Assembly (NCBI RefSeq): GCF_947258925.1
Contig: NZ_CAMYKG010000004.1
Coordinates: 66,331-130,330 of the forward strand
Source: an uncultured Eudoraea sp.
GTDB taxonomy: Bacteria > Bacteroidota > Bacteroidia > Flavobacteriales > Flavobacteriaceae
Direction of reading: 5' to 3'
DNA length: 64,000 nucleotides
The notes under the pieces are model-generated. The model ran no database searches, was not told where the DNA came from, and saw nothing but the letters and a program-made list of their open reading frames with translations. Positions 23,977 through 32,061 of the stretch are shown here, one piece after another. Every line of letters starts with the position of its first letter. Position 1 is the first letter of the stretch. Both the position numbers and the translations under genes were made by a program.

Positions 23977-25200
23977 TTAGTTACGAGCTACAATTTCGCA
24001 AATTTTTACGATTACTTCTACTGCTTTTTCCATACTTTCAACAGGAACATACTCATATTTACCATGAAAATTATGTCCGCCTGCAAAAATATTAGGGCAG
24101 GGGAGTCCCATAAAACTTAATTGGGAACCATCTGTACCTCCCCTAATTGGTTTTATAATTGGTTTAATATCCAATACTTCCATGGCTTCCTTGGCAATTT
24201 CAACAACATGAAAAACAGGTTCTATTTGTTCTCTCATATTAAAGTATTGATCGTTAATTTCTACGGATAAGAAATTACCATGTTTTTTATTTAGGTTTTC
24301 TACTATGTCGTTTAGCAGCTTCTTTCTGCCTTCGAAAAGAGCCTTGTCGTGATCTCGGATTATGAGTTCAAGTTCAGCTTTTTCTATTTCACCCTGAAGG
24401 TGATTTACATGAAAAAAGCCTTCCCTGTCTTCAGTACATTCGGGGACTTCATCTTTTGGTAATTGTGTAATTACTTCGTTGATCAGGCTTATTGCGTTCA
24501 CCATCTTTCCCTTTGCATATCCGGGATGTACACTTTTGCCAATTGCCGTTACTTTGGCTACGGCGGCATTGAAATTCTCGTACTCCAATTCTCCTATCTG
24601 GCTTCCGTCTATGGTGTAGGCCCAATCCGCGTTAAATTTAGAAACATCAAATTTATGGGCTCCCCTGCCAATTTCTTCATCAGGTGTAAAACCGACTCTA
24701 ATTGTACCGTGCTTTATTTCCGGGTGATTGACCAGATATTCCATGGCCGTAATAATTTCAGCTATCCCGGCCTTATCATCTGCCCCAAGGAGTGTAGTCC
24801 CGTCAGTTACTATTAGGGTTTGACCTTTGTATTGAACTAAGTCATCAAAATAATCCGGTGATAGGACAATATTGTTTTCTTTATTCAGTATGATGCTTTT
24901 ACCATCATAATTCTCAATTATTCGGGGTTTGACATCGGTTCCTGAAAAATCGGGCGTGGTATCAAAGTGAGAAATAAAACCAATCGTTGGGACTTCTTTA
25001 TCCATATTTGATGGTAGTGTAGCCATGATGTAACTATTTTTGTCAATAGATACATCTACCATGCCTATTTCTTTTAATTCCTCCACTAGTTTGTTTGCCA
25101 GTACCCATTGCTTTTCAGTACTGGGCGTACTTTTAGAGTTTGGATCACTTTGGGTGTCTATGGCAACATAGCTAATAAAACGGTCAATTATTTTTTGCAT
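23977..25200 (-). CDS. pepT: Peptidase T (tripeptide aminopeptidase)
   Basis: A cytoplasmic M20 metallopeptidase that removes the N-terminal residue of tripeptides. The 407 residues show the M20 ligands: FISHFDTTPDF (H and D of the first metal site), LLGADDKAGIAEI (bridging Asp), FTPDEEIGRGA (catalytic and ligand glutamates) and a C-terminal FAGGHNFHGKYE histidine. The PepT-specific IRGGTDGSQLSFMGLPCPN is present. Length is the family norm. Confidence 0.96.
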   Translation of the reverse strand: MQKIIDRFISYVAIDTQSDPNSKSTPSTEKQWVLANKLVEELKEIGMVDVSIDKNSYIMATLPSNMDKEVPTIGFISHFDTTPDFSGTDVKPRIIENYDGKSIILNKENNIVLSPDYFDDLVQYKGQTLIVTDGTTLLGADDKAGIAEIITAMEYLVNHPEIKHGTIRVGFTPDEEIGRGAHKFDVSKFNADWAYTIDGSQIGELEYENFNAAVAKVTAIGKSVHPGYAKGKMVNAISLINEVITQLPKDEVPECTEDREGFFHVNHLQGEIEKAELELIIRDHDKALFEGRKKLLNDIVENLNKKHGNFLSVEINDQYFNMREQIEPVFHVVEIAKEAMEVLDIKPIIKPIRGGTDGSQLSFMGLPCPNIFAGGHNFHGKYEYVPVESMEKAVEVIVKICEIVARN

Positions 25201-25216
25201 AGCACTTAGTTTGTGT

Positions 25217-25224
25217 CAAAATTA
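25217..25224 (-). promoter_or_regulatory. -7 box (TAATTTTG) of pepT
   Basis: Perfect octamer on the minus strand, 17 bases before the pepT ATG. Confidence 0.55.
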
Positions 25225-25363
25225 CAATATTACTTTAAAGCCTGAAACTGGATAATAAATGTCTGTAAAGATCAAGAACCAAATGAAGATAAACCAACAA
25301 AATGGGAGGTTTAGGGTAAGTTTTAACTACCTTATAGAAATATTAACTCAAATTAGATAAGTT

Positions 25364-28234
25364 ATGAATCAACATTACTTGGTTATTTTGGTCCTGGTTT
25401 TCGGTGCTATTGGCATTGCAAACGGGCAGATAAGTGGAACAGTTACAGACGATCAGGGGATACCCCTTGTTGGAGCTTCAGTTGTAAAAAAGGGCACTAG
25501 CATAGGCACAACTACAGACTTTGATGGCAAATTTACTATAGATGCTATCCTGGGAGACAGGCTAATTGTGTCTTTTATTGGGTATGAGCCTTTAGAAGTT
25601 TTGGCAAATAGTACTATTTTGAATGTTACCCTGGTATCTGGATTGGAATTGAGTGAGGTAATTATAACTGGTTCACGTAACCCCAACAGGGTTGCAACAG
25701 AGAGCACGGTTCCTGTAGATGTCATTGATGTTAAGGAATTAGCCAGTGTTGGTCCACAGGTAAATTTGAATCAGATTTTAAATTACGTGGCGCCTTCATT
25801 TACTTCCAATACCCAAACCATTTCGGATGGTACAGACCATATAGACCCTGCCTCTTTAAGGGGTTTGGGACCAGATCAGGTATTGGTTTTAATAAATGGT
25901 AAAAGAAGACATACATCTTCACTCATAAATGTAAATGGTACATTTGGTAGGGGAAGTGTAGGGACAGATTTAAATGCTATTCCTGCAGCTTCTATACAAC
26001 GTGTTGAAGTACTAAGGGATGGAGCAGCGGCACAATATGGGTCGGATGCAATTGCAGGAGTAATCAATATTATACTTAATAAGGGTTCAGGGGAATTAAA
26101 TCTCACTGTAACTACTGGTGCGAACTTTTCAAAGAATGCCAATGGGCAAACGGGTGGCTCAGATGGCGAAGCTACTAATATAGCCGGGAGTTATGGGATT
26201 TCTTTGGGTGAAAGAGGAGGATATATTAATTTTTCAGGAGATTTCGATGTTCGTCAGGACTATAGCCGGATGAAAGAATGGGAAGGGGATGTATTTAATC
26301 AATACAATACTGTAGAGCGATTTGCAAACAACGATGGTTACGATTTAACAGCCTTATTAGATGATGATGTAACTGATGTACTTTTTTATGCAAATGCCGC
26401 AGGGATTGATACAGGTACAGCAACTACTAAAGCAGAATTACAACCAATACTCTCAGTTGATAATACAGAGTCTGAATTAACGGCAAGAGGTTTGGTAAGA
26501 AGTGATTTTAATATGAGAGTAGGGCAGTCTGCCCTAAGAGGGGGTCGATTTTTTGCTAATTTTGCACTTCCCTTAGACGACTTCGGAACAGAACTTTATT
26601 CTTTTGCCGGAATAAGCTCTAGAACAGGAAATTCCGCTGGATTTTACAGGCTTCCTAATCAGAGTAGAACCTTTACACCAGCATATCTCAACGGATTTCT
26701 ACCGGAAATAAATTCTAATATTAAAGATCAATCTATAGCAGTTGGTATAAAAGGAAAAATAGGGGACTGGAGTGTAGATTTCAGTAATACCTATGGAAAG
26801 AATGCATTTCTTTATACTATAGGAAATACCTTTAATGCTTCTCTCCAAAGTGCATCACCCACTACTTTTGATGCGGGTGGATTTTCCTTCGCACAAAATA
26901 CGACCAACCTCGATATAACTCAGTTTTATGATGATATCTTTAGTGGTTTTAATGTTGCTTTTGGTGGAGAATACCGATTGGAGACCTATGAAATTGTTGC
27001 CGGACAGGAATCATCTTATGCGCAATATACCGCAGCCGGAGAAGTCATTACACTTGCTACACAACAGCCGTCGGAGGATTTCTTTGGAAGTGCCAGGCCG
27101 GGAGGTTCACAGGTGTTTCCTGGTTTTAGTCCTAATAATGAATTATCCAGGGGCCGTAGCAGCATAGCTGGATATCTGGATTTGGAAGCCGATTTTTCTG
27201 AAAATGTTCTTGTTAATCTAGCCGCCCGCTTTGAAAATTACAGTGATTTTGGATCTACTATTAACTTCAAACTCTCTTCAAGGGTTAAAATTACTGATGA
27301 AATTAATCTTAGGGGTGCTGTAAATACTGGATTTAGAGCGCCATCTCTTCATCAAATATATTTTAATTCTACTTCTACCATTTTTGATCAGAATGGAAAC
27401 CCACAAGAGGTGGGTACTTTTTCCAATGACAGTAGGGCTGCCAATCTTCTTGGAATACCAAGTTTAAAAGAAGAAACATCGAGCAGTGTTAGTTTAGGTT
27501 TAACAGCTCAAATACCTGCAGCCAACCTTACCATTACGGGCGATGGGTATTTTGTTAGAATAAATGACAGGGTGGTGTATACAGGACAGTTCGTAGGTCC
27601 GGGTACAGGATCAGAATTGGATGATCTTCTTAGACAGGCAAATGCTTCGGCAGCTTCATTTTTTGCCAATGCAATTGACACAGAATCCAGGGGTATAGAT
27701 TTAGTATTGACCCAAAGAGCTAATGTCTGGGATGGATGGATGCTTAATTCGGTTTTAGCAGCTACCTTCTCCAAAACTCAACAGGTAGGTGATATAAAGG
27801 CGTCACAGGTTCTTGAGGACGCCGGTCTTGTAGATACCTACTTCCCTGAAGATAGCAGGATTTATCTGGAAGAAGCAGTGCCCAGAACAAAAGTGAATTT
27901 AACTTTTAACCTGTCTTCAGACAAATGGATATTCTTTTTAAGAGGGGTATATTTTGGAAAAGTTACAGAAGCAACTACAAATATTGACAGGCAACAGGTT
28001 TTTGGCACCAAATTCGTAACGGATCTTTCTGTGAGTTACAAAGCGACGCCCTCACTTACATTTACAGTTGGAGCAAACAACTTATTTGATACCTATCCGG
28101 ACAGAGCAGCTGAAGTTTTAGCAGATGGCGGAAATAACAGGAGCAGTGGTCGATTTGATTGGTCTCGGAGAGCGCAACAATTTGGTATTGGAGGAAGATT
28201 TTTGTTTGCAAGAGTCAATTTTATCTTAAAATAA
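25364..28234 (+). CDS. TonB-dependent receptor with carboxypeptidase-regulatory-like domain
   Basis: A 956-residue outer-membrane active transporter driven by TonB. After a signal peptide (to about 22, ending ANGQ) comes a CarboxypepD_reg-like beta-sandwich (about 23-92, with GTVTDDQGIPLVGASV). The plug domain (about 100-220) has VPVDVIDVKEL, LRGLGPDQVLVLINGKR and RDGAAAQYGSDAIAGVINI. The remainder is the 22-strand barrel, with NLFDTYPDR near the end. It lacks a SusD partner, so it is not a SusCD glycan pair. The substrate is unknown. A terminator follows at once; no -7 box is obvious upstream. Confidence 0.93.
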   Translation: MNQHYLVILVLVFGAIGIANGQISGTVTDDQGIPLVGASVVKKGTSIGTTTDFDGKFTIDAILGDRLIVSFIGYEPLEVLANSTILNVTLVSGLELSEVIITGSRNPNRVATESTVPVDVIDVKELASVGPQVNLNQILNYVAPSFTSNTQTISDGTDHIDPASLRGLGPDQVLVLINGKRRHTSSLINVNGTFGRGSVGTDLNAIPAASIQRVEVLRDGAAAQYGSDAIAGVINIILNKGSGELNLTVTTGANFSKNANGQTGGSDGEATNIAGSYGISLGERGGYINFSGDFDVRQDYSRMKEWEGDVFNQYNTVERFANNDGYDLTALLDDDVTDVLFYANAAGIDTGTATTKAELQPILSVDNTESELTARGLVRSDFNMRVGQSALRGGRFFANFALPLDDFGTELYSFAGISSRTGNSAGFYRLPNQSRTFTPAYLNGFLPEINSNIKDQSIAVGIKGKIGDWSVDFSNTYGKNAFLYTIGNTFNASLQSASPTTFDAGGFSFAQNTTNLDITQFYDDIFSGFNVAFGGEYRLETYEIVAGQESSYAQYTAAGEVITLATQQPSEDFFGSARPGGSQVFPGFSPNNELSRGRSSIAGYLDLEADFSENVLVNLAARFENYSDFGSTINFKLSSRVKITDEINLRGAVNTGFRAPSLHQIYFNSTSTIFDQNGNPQEVGTFSNDSRAANLLGIPSLKEETSSSVSLGLTAQIPAANLTITGDGYFVRINDRVVYTGQFVGPGTGSELDDLLRQANASAASFFANAIDTESRGIDLVLTQRANVWDGWMLNSVLAATFSKTQQVGDIKASQVLEDAGLVDTYFPEDSRIYLEEAVPRTKVNLTFNLSSDKWIFFLRGVYFGKVTEATTNIDRQQVFGTKFVTDLSVSYKATPSLTFTVGANNLFDTYPDRAAEVLADGGNNRSSGRFDWSRRAQQFGIGGRFLFARVNFILK

Positions 28235-28255
28235 TCCATTTACCGGAATAAATTG

Positions 28256-28285
28256 AAAAGCTACCATCTTTGGTAGCTTTTTTTA
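28256..28285 (+). terminator. Terminator after the TonB receptor
   Basis: AAAGCTACCA (28257-28266) pairs with TGGTAGCTTT (28271-28280), followed by a T run. Confidence 0.9.
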
Positions 28286-28375
28286 TTTTGATAAAGTTGA
28301 AAGAAGTATAATTTTTAATCAAAAATACTGTTTATATAGAAGTTTAATTGATAATTCCCTTAAGGATTTGCTGCC

Positions 28376-28813
28376 ATGAAGTTGATATATACCCACAGTA
28401 TCCTGCTTTTCTTTTTTACTCTATCATCTTTTGCCCAATTGATGGATTGTACTTTAGGTATTGGAGGTAAGGACACAGAAACCATAATAAAAGTATTTCA
28501 ACTTAATGACAAACAGTTGGTGCAAATGGAAACCTGGATTCAGGACTTAAAAATGTCCAATGAAGGCATCCGGGAACAAATTGACAATCTTTTGGAAAAG
28601 CATCCACAGAGTAATCCCGAAGAAATACAAAGCTTAGCACAAAAATTTAAACCACTGCGTGATCAGATGATTTCTAATTCAAAAAAATGCGACCAAAAAC
28701 TCCTGGGAATTCTTAATGAAAATCAATACCGCAGATATATTAGTTTGTGCGAAGAGGCCGCGCGTAAACCACTTGCTGGTATCAGTTCCGAGGAAATTAA
28801 AACACCCGAGTGA
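28376..28813 (+). CDS. Small secreted protein, possibly Spy-like
   Basis: 145 residues with a signal peptide (to FAQ at about 21). The mature part is helical and charged, with a run FQLNDKQLVQMETW and a later LNENQYRRYISLC. The two LxxxQ motifs resemble the LTxxQ repeats of the Spy/CpxP periplasmic chaperones, but the match is loose and my confidence in the family is low. Three cysteines lie in the mature part. It stands alone between a terminator and the pyrD promoter. Confidence 0.6.
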   Translation: MKLIYTHSILLFFFTLSSFAQLMDCTLGIGGKDTETIIKVFQLNDKQLVQMETWIQDLKMSNEGIREQIDNLLEKHPQSNPEEIQSLAQKFKPLRDQMISNSKKCDQKLLGILNENQYRRYISLCEEAARKPLAGISSEEIKTPE

Positions 28814-28874
28814 TTTTAACATCACGAGTTTGGCAAATTAATTATTTATAGGCTTTAAAACTTGACGAAGTTTG

Positions 28875-28882
28875 TATTTTTG
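28875..28882 (+). promoter_or_regulatory. -7 box (TATTTTTG) of pyrD
   Basis: Perfect octamer 17 bases before the pyrD ATG. Confidence 0.55.
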
Positions 28883-28899
28883 AGCAAAGTTTTTTGACT

Positions 28900-29937
28900 A
28901 TGTATAAGCTCCTGATCAGACCCTTGTTATTCCTATTAGACCCCGAAAAAGTACACCACATTTCATTTAAACTTATAAAGTTCGTTTCAGGAATAGGATT
29001 AGCCGGATTCTTCCAATCTATTTATTTTATTGAAGATCAACGCCTGGAAAGAGAGGTTTTTGGGATAAAATTTAAAAATCCTGTTGGTCTTGCTGCAGGA
29101 TTTGATAAAGATGCGAGATTGTATAATGAACTCTCCAATTTTGGATTTGGATTTATAGAAATTGGAACATTAACACCTAAACCACAAGCCGGGAATCCAA
29201 AAAAGAGACTCTTCAGATTAAAGGCAGATCAGGCCATAATAAACAGGATGGGATTTAATAATAAAGGGGTGCTAGCTGCTGTTGAGAATTTAAAGAAAAA
29301 GCACAAAGTTATTATAGGCGGGAATATTGGAAAAAATAAAAATACGCCGAATGAACTTGCTACAAAGGATTATTTGATATGCTTTGAGGCTCTTTTTGAT
29401 CATGTGGATTATTTCGTAGTAAATGTAAGCTCTCCAAATACCCCGGGCCTAAGGGAACTACAGGATAAAGAACCTCTTACAAAACTTTTAAAGGCCTTAA
29501 AGATGGAGAACCATAAATATGCACAAAATAAGCAACTTGCGGAAAAACCCATTCTTTTGAAAATAGCACCTGACCTTACGGATGCTCAACTAATGGATAT
29601 CATTCAAATTATTAAGGAATCTCAAATTGATGGGGTTATTGCCACGAATACTACAATTGCCAGGGAAAACCTTAAATCAGACGACTTTCTTGTTGAGGAA
29701 AAAGGTGGTTTAAGCGGAAAACCTCTGACAAGAAGAAGTACAGAAGTAATTAGGTTCTTATCTGAAAAGAGTGGTAAGGCATTTCCAATAATCGGAGTGG
29801 GGGGTATTCATTCTGCTGAAGACGCATTGGAAAAATTAGATGCAGGGGCAGATTTAATTCAGTTATGGACCGGGTTTGTCTATGAAGGACCTGCTTTGGT
29901 AAAAAGGATAAACAAGGCCATTTTGGATCAATCTTAG
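28900..29937 (+). CDS. pyrD: Dihydroorotate dehydrogenase (quinone), class 2
   Basis: The fourth step of UMP synthesis: dihydroorotate to orotate, electrons to menaquinone at the membrane. 345 residues with an N-terminal helical extension ([19 protein letters not shown]) that marks class 2. FMN site: [10 protein letters not shown] and [19 protein letters not shown]. The catalytic serine lies in [12 protein letters not shown]. The C-terminal phosphate-binding strands are [14 protein letters not shown] and [17 protein letters not shown] two codons upstream is open, but ATG 28900 is the natural start. Other pyr genes are not in view. Confidence 0.96.
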   Translation: MYKLLIRPLLFLLDPEKVHHISFKLIKFVSGIGLAGFFQSIYFIEDQRLEREVFGIKFKNPVGLAAGFDKDARLYNELSNFGFGFIEIGTLTPKPQAGNPKKRLFRLKADQAIINRMGFNNKGVLAAVENLKKKHKVIIGGNIGKNKNTPNELATKDYLICFEALFDHVDYFVVNVSSPNTPGLRELQDKEPLTKLLKALKMENHKYAQNKQLAEKPILLKIAPDLTDAQLMDIIQIIKESQIDGVIATNTTIARENLKSDDFLVEEKGGLSGKPLTRRSTEVIRFLSEKSGKAFPIIGVGGIHSAEDALEKLDAGADLIQLWTGFVYEGPALVKRINKAILDQS

Positions 29938-29970
29938 GCACTAACAACAAGATTCAGTTAAATACGATCT

Positions 29971-29982
29971 TTGATGCATCAA
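29971..29982. repeat. Perfect 12-base palindrome TTGATGCATCAA
   Basis: Lies in the 67-base gap between the convergent pyrD and Dabb genes. No T tract, so it is not a normal terminator; meaning unknown. Confidence 0.3.
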
Positions 29983-30004
29983 TATTAAAATAATATCCCA
30001 ATTT

Positions 30005-30427
30005 TTAATTGGTCCAATAATCGATTACCAGGACATCATCTACTGAAGGCCCAATAAGACTAACAAACGCCTTGTGGTCTGGATGTGGCAAATACATGGC
30101 GCGATCTTCTTCATTTTTAAAGCTCACAAAAAAGCAATGGGTAAAACCTTTATCCAATCCTTCCGGGCTGTTGTTTAAACCCCACTCAAAATCTAAAATT
30201 TCAGGTATTTTCCCTGGTAAATCACCAAAGGCCTTTTCAAAAGATTTTAATTGTTCTGTAGTCGCATCTTCTTTAAACTTAAAAAGAACCACATGTCTTA
30301 AAACACTGTCCTTCGGACTATGCAGTTCAGTTTTGCTCTGATTTGGTTTTTTCTCCATTTTTAAAATAGCAAAGCTAATTGATGCCAGGCCTAGTACCAC
30401 TAACATCAACAGTAATTTAGTTTTCAT
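30005..30427 (-). CDS. Dabb (stress-responsive A/B barrel) domain protein, membrane-anchored or exported
   Basis: 140 residues. A hydrophobic N-terminus (MKTKLLLMLVVLGLASISFAI) is either a signal peptide or a single anchor. The C-terminal domain (about 43-138) is a Dabb ferredoxin-like dimeric barrel with LRHVVLFKFKEDAT and FTHCFFVSFKNEEDR, ending in LVIDYW. Similar proteins in Bacteroidota are annotated only by domain. It is divergent from the LysE exporter across a 23-base perfect dyad at 30467. Confidence 0.85.
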   Translation of the reverse strand: MKTKLLLMLVVLGLASISFAILKMEKKPNQSKTELHSPKDSVLRHVVLFKFKEDATTEQLKSFEKAFGDLPGKIPEILDFEWGLNNSPEGLDKGFTHCFFVSFKNEEDRAMYLPHPDHKAFVSLIGPSVDDVLVIDYWTN

Positions 30428-30466
30428 GAATTAAATTTTTGAAAGATAAAGAAAAGCGGCTAACTT

Positions 30467-30489
30467 TTGTATTTTAGACCAAAATACAA
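30467..30489. promoter_or_regulatory. Perfect 9-5-9 inverted repeat between divergent Dabb and LysE genes
   Basis: TTGTATTTT (30467-30475), AGACC, AAAATACAA (30481-30489). It sits about midway between the two divergent starts and so is a candidate shared operator. Both arms resemble degenerate -7 elements. Confidence 0.45.
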
Positions 30490-30502
30490 CTAAATAATCG
30501 AC

Positions 30503-31129
30503 ATAAACTACGAAATACTTTCGGGATTCATTTTGGCAACCGCAGCGCTCGCTATATCCCCTGGACCTGATAATATATTTGTTTTAACGCAAAGTATATC
30601 CAACGGTATCAAATACGGGCTTTCAACAACTGCAGGTCTTGTGACAGGTTGCATAATTCATACCGCTTTACTGGCATTTGGGGTATCCGCATTAATTAAG
30701 GAAAACGATCAAGTCTTTTTAATTATTAAGGTTTTTGGGGCACTCTATTTGTTTTATTTGGCTTATAAAGTATATAAGGACAAAAGGCATATAACTTTGA
30801 CCAATACAAAGGTTCCTAAAAAGTCTTTAAGCCAACTCTTCAGGCAAGGTTTTATAATGAACGTACTTAACCCAAAGGTCACTGTTTTTTTTCTTGCTTT
30901 TTTTCCGGGATTTCTTTTTAGTAAAGATTTGAGTACAGTAGTTCAATTTTTTGTTCTTGGTATTTTATTTATGATTGTTACAATCCTGGTGTTTTCATCA
31001 ATAGCGGTACTTTCCGGATCTATTGCAAGTGAAATCAAAAAACATTCAGGAATTGAGATATTTCTAAAGTGGTTGCAAATCGTTGTATTTTGCGGTATAG
31101 GGATCTACTTATTAATATCGAATAAATAG
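30503..31129 (+). CDS. LysE family translocator (amino-acid exporter) with unusual start
   Basis: An inner-membrane exporter of the LysE/RhtB type with about five to six membrane helices; the family motif SPGPDNIFVL lies near the N-terminus. No ATG or GTG gives a complete first helix. The only standard start is TTG at 30533, which would cut the first helix to a few residues. Reading upstream in frame gives ATA at 30503 followed by NYEILSGFILATAALAI, which is what relatives have directly after Met. I therefore take 30503 as the likely first codon, read as ATA in this sequence, by inference. A stop at 30491 bounds the frame. Substrate not predictable. Confidence 0.75.
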   Translation: MNYEILSGFILATAALAISPGPDNIFVLTQSISNGIKYGLSTTAGLVTGCIIHTALLAFGVSALIKENDQVFLIIKVFGALYLFYLAYKVYKDKRHITLTNTKVPKKSLSQLFRQGFIMNVLNPKVTVFFLAFFPGFLFSKDLSTVVQFFVLGILFMIVTILVFSSIAVLSGSIASEIKKHSGIEIFLKWLQIVVFCGIGIYLLISNK

Positions 31130-31132
31130 TAT

Positions 31133-31140
31133 TAATTTTG
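31133..31140 (+). promoter_or_regulatory. -7 box (TAATTTTG) of the HMG-CoA lyase-like gene
   Basis: Perfect octamer directly after the LysE stop and 20 bases before the next ATG. Confidence 0.55.
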
Positions 31141-31160
31141 GTGAAGACTAGATTTGCCAA

Positions 31161-32027
31161 ATGCCTGAAAAAGTAAAGATTATTGAATGCCCCAGAGATG
31201 CAATGCAGGGCATTAAAAGTTTTATTCCCACGGAGAGGAAAGTATCGTACATCCAATCATTGCTGGGGTGCGGTTTTGATACCATAGATTTTGGCAGTTT
31301 TGTTTCACCAAGGGCCATACCACAAATGGCAGATACTGCAGAAGTGTTGTCAAAGTTAGATTTGTCAACTTCGAAGAGCAAATTGTTAGCTATCGTCGCT
31401 AATGTTCGAGGAGCTAATCAGGCAATTGAACATCCCGAAATTAACTATTTGGGTTATCCTTTTTCTATTTCTGAGAATTTCCAGATGAGAAATACGCATA
31501 AGACAATTGCACAGTCTATTGATGTATTGGATGAAATCCTTGAAATAGCGGACGCAACCAATAAAGAAGTGGTAACTTATCTCTCTATGGGGTTTGGAAA
31601 TCCTTATGGTGATCCATGGAGTGTTGAAATTGTTGGAGAGTGGGCCGAAAAATTGGCGAATATGGGAGCCCGGATATTATCCCTGTCTGATACGGTTGGA
31701 ACCTCTACTCCTGAAGACATTAATTACTTATTTTCCCATTTAATCCCCATATACCCTGAAGTAGAATTTGGGGCTCACCTGCATACCACTCCTTCAAAGT
31801 GGCATGAAAAACTAGAAGCCGCCTATAATGGAGGATGTCGCAGATTTGATGGCGCAGTGCAAGGCTTTGGTGGCTGTCCCATGGCAAAAGATGAATTAAC
31901 CGGGAATATGCCTACGGAAAAAATGCTTTCATTTTTCACTACCCATAAGTCATATACCGGGGTCCAATGGATGCCATTTGAAGCTGCTTACAATAAAGCC
32001 AGGGAACTATTTGCGGATTACCAGTAG
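31161..32027 (+). CDS. Hydroxymethylglutaryl-CoA lyase family protein
   Basis: A TIM-barrel lyase of 288 residues in the HMGL-like family, expected to split HMG-CoA into acetoacetate and acetyl-CoA in leucine degradation. ECPRDAMQG replaces the more usual GPRDGLQ but keeps the Arg-Asp pair. SLSDTVGTSTP and FGAHLHTTP (metal-binding HxH) follow. FGGCPMAKDELTGNMPTE corresponds to the signature loop with the catalytic cysteine. All key residues appear present. Exact substrate is inferred from family only. Confidence 0.9.
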   Translation: MPEKVKIIECPRDAMQGIKSFIPTERKVSYIQSLLGCGFDTIDFGSFVSPRAIPQMADTAEVLSKLDLSTSKSKLLAIVANVRGANQAIEHPEINYLGYPFSISENFQMRNTHKTIAQSIDVLDEILEIADATNKEVVTYLSMGFGNPYGDPWSVEIVGEWAEKLANMGARILSLSDTVGTSTPEDINYLFSHLIPIYPEVEFGAHLHTTPSKWHEKLEAAYNGGCRRFDGAVQGFGGCPMAKDELTGNMPTEKMLSFFTTHKSYTGVQWMPFEAAYNKARELFADYQ

Positions 32028-32061
32028 TCCGCTGGCGTCTTTTAAAATTTTCAGAGGTCAA

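Noticed and set aside
25364-28234. SusC of a polysaccharide-utilisation locus
   Set aside because: No SusD lipoprotein, glycoside hydrolase or sulfatase gene is adjacent; the gene stands alone between a short leader and a terminator.
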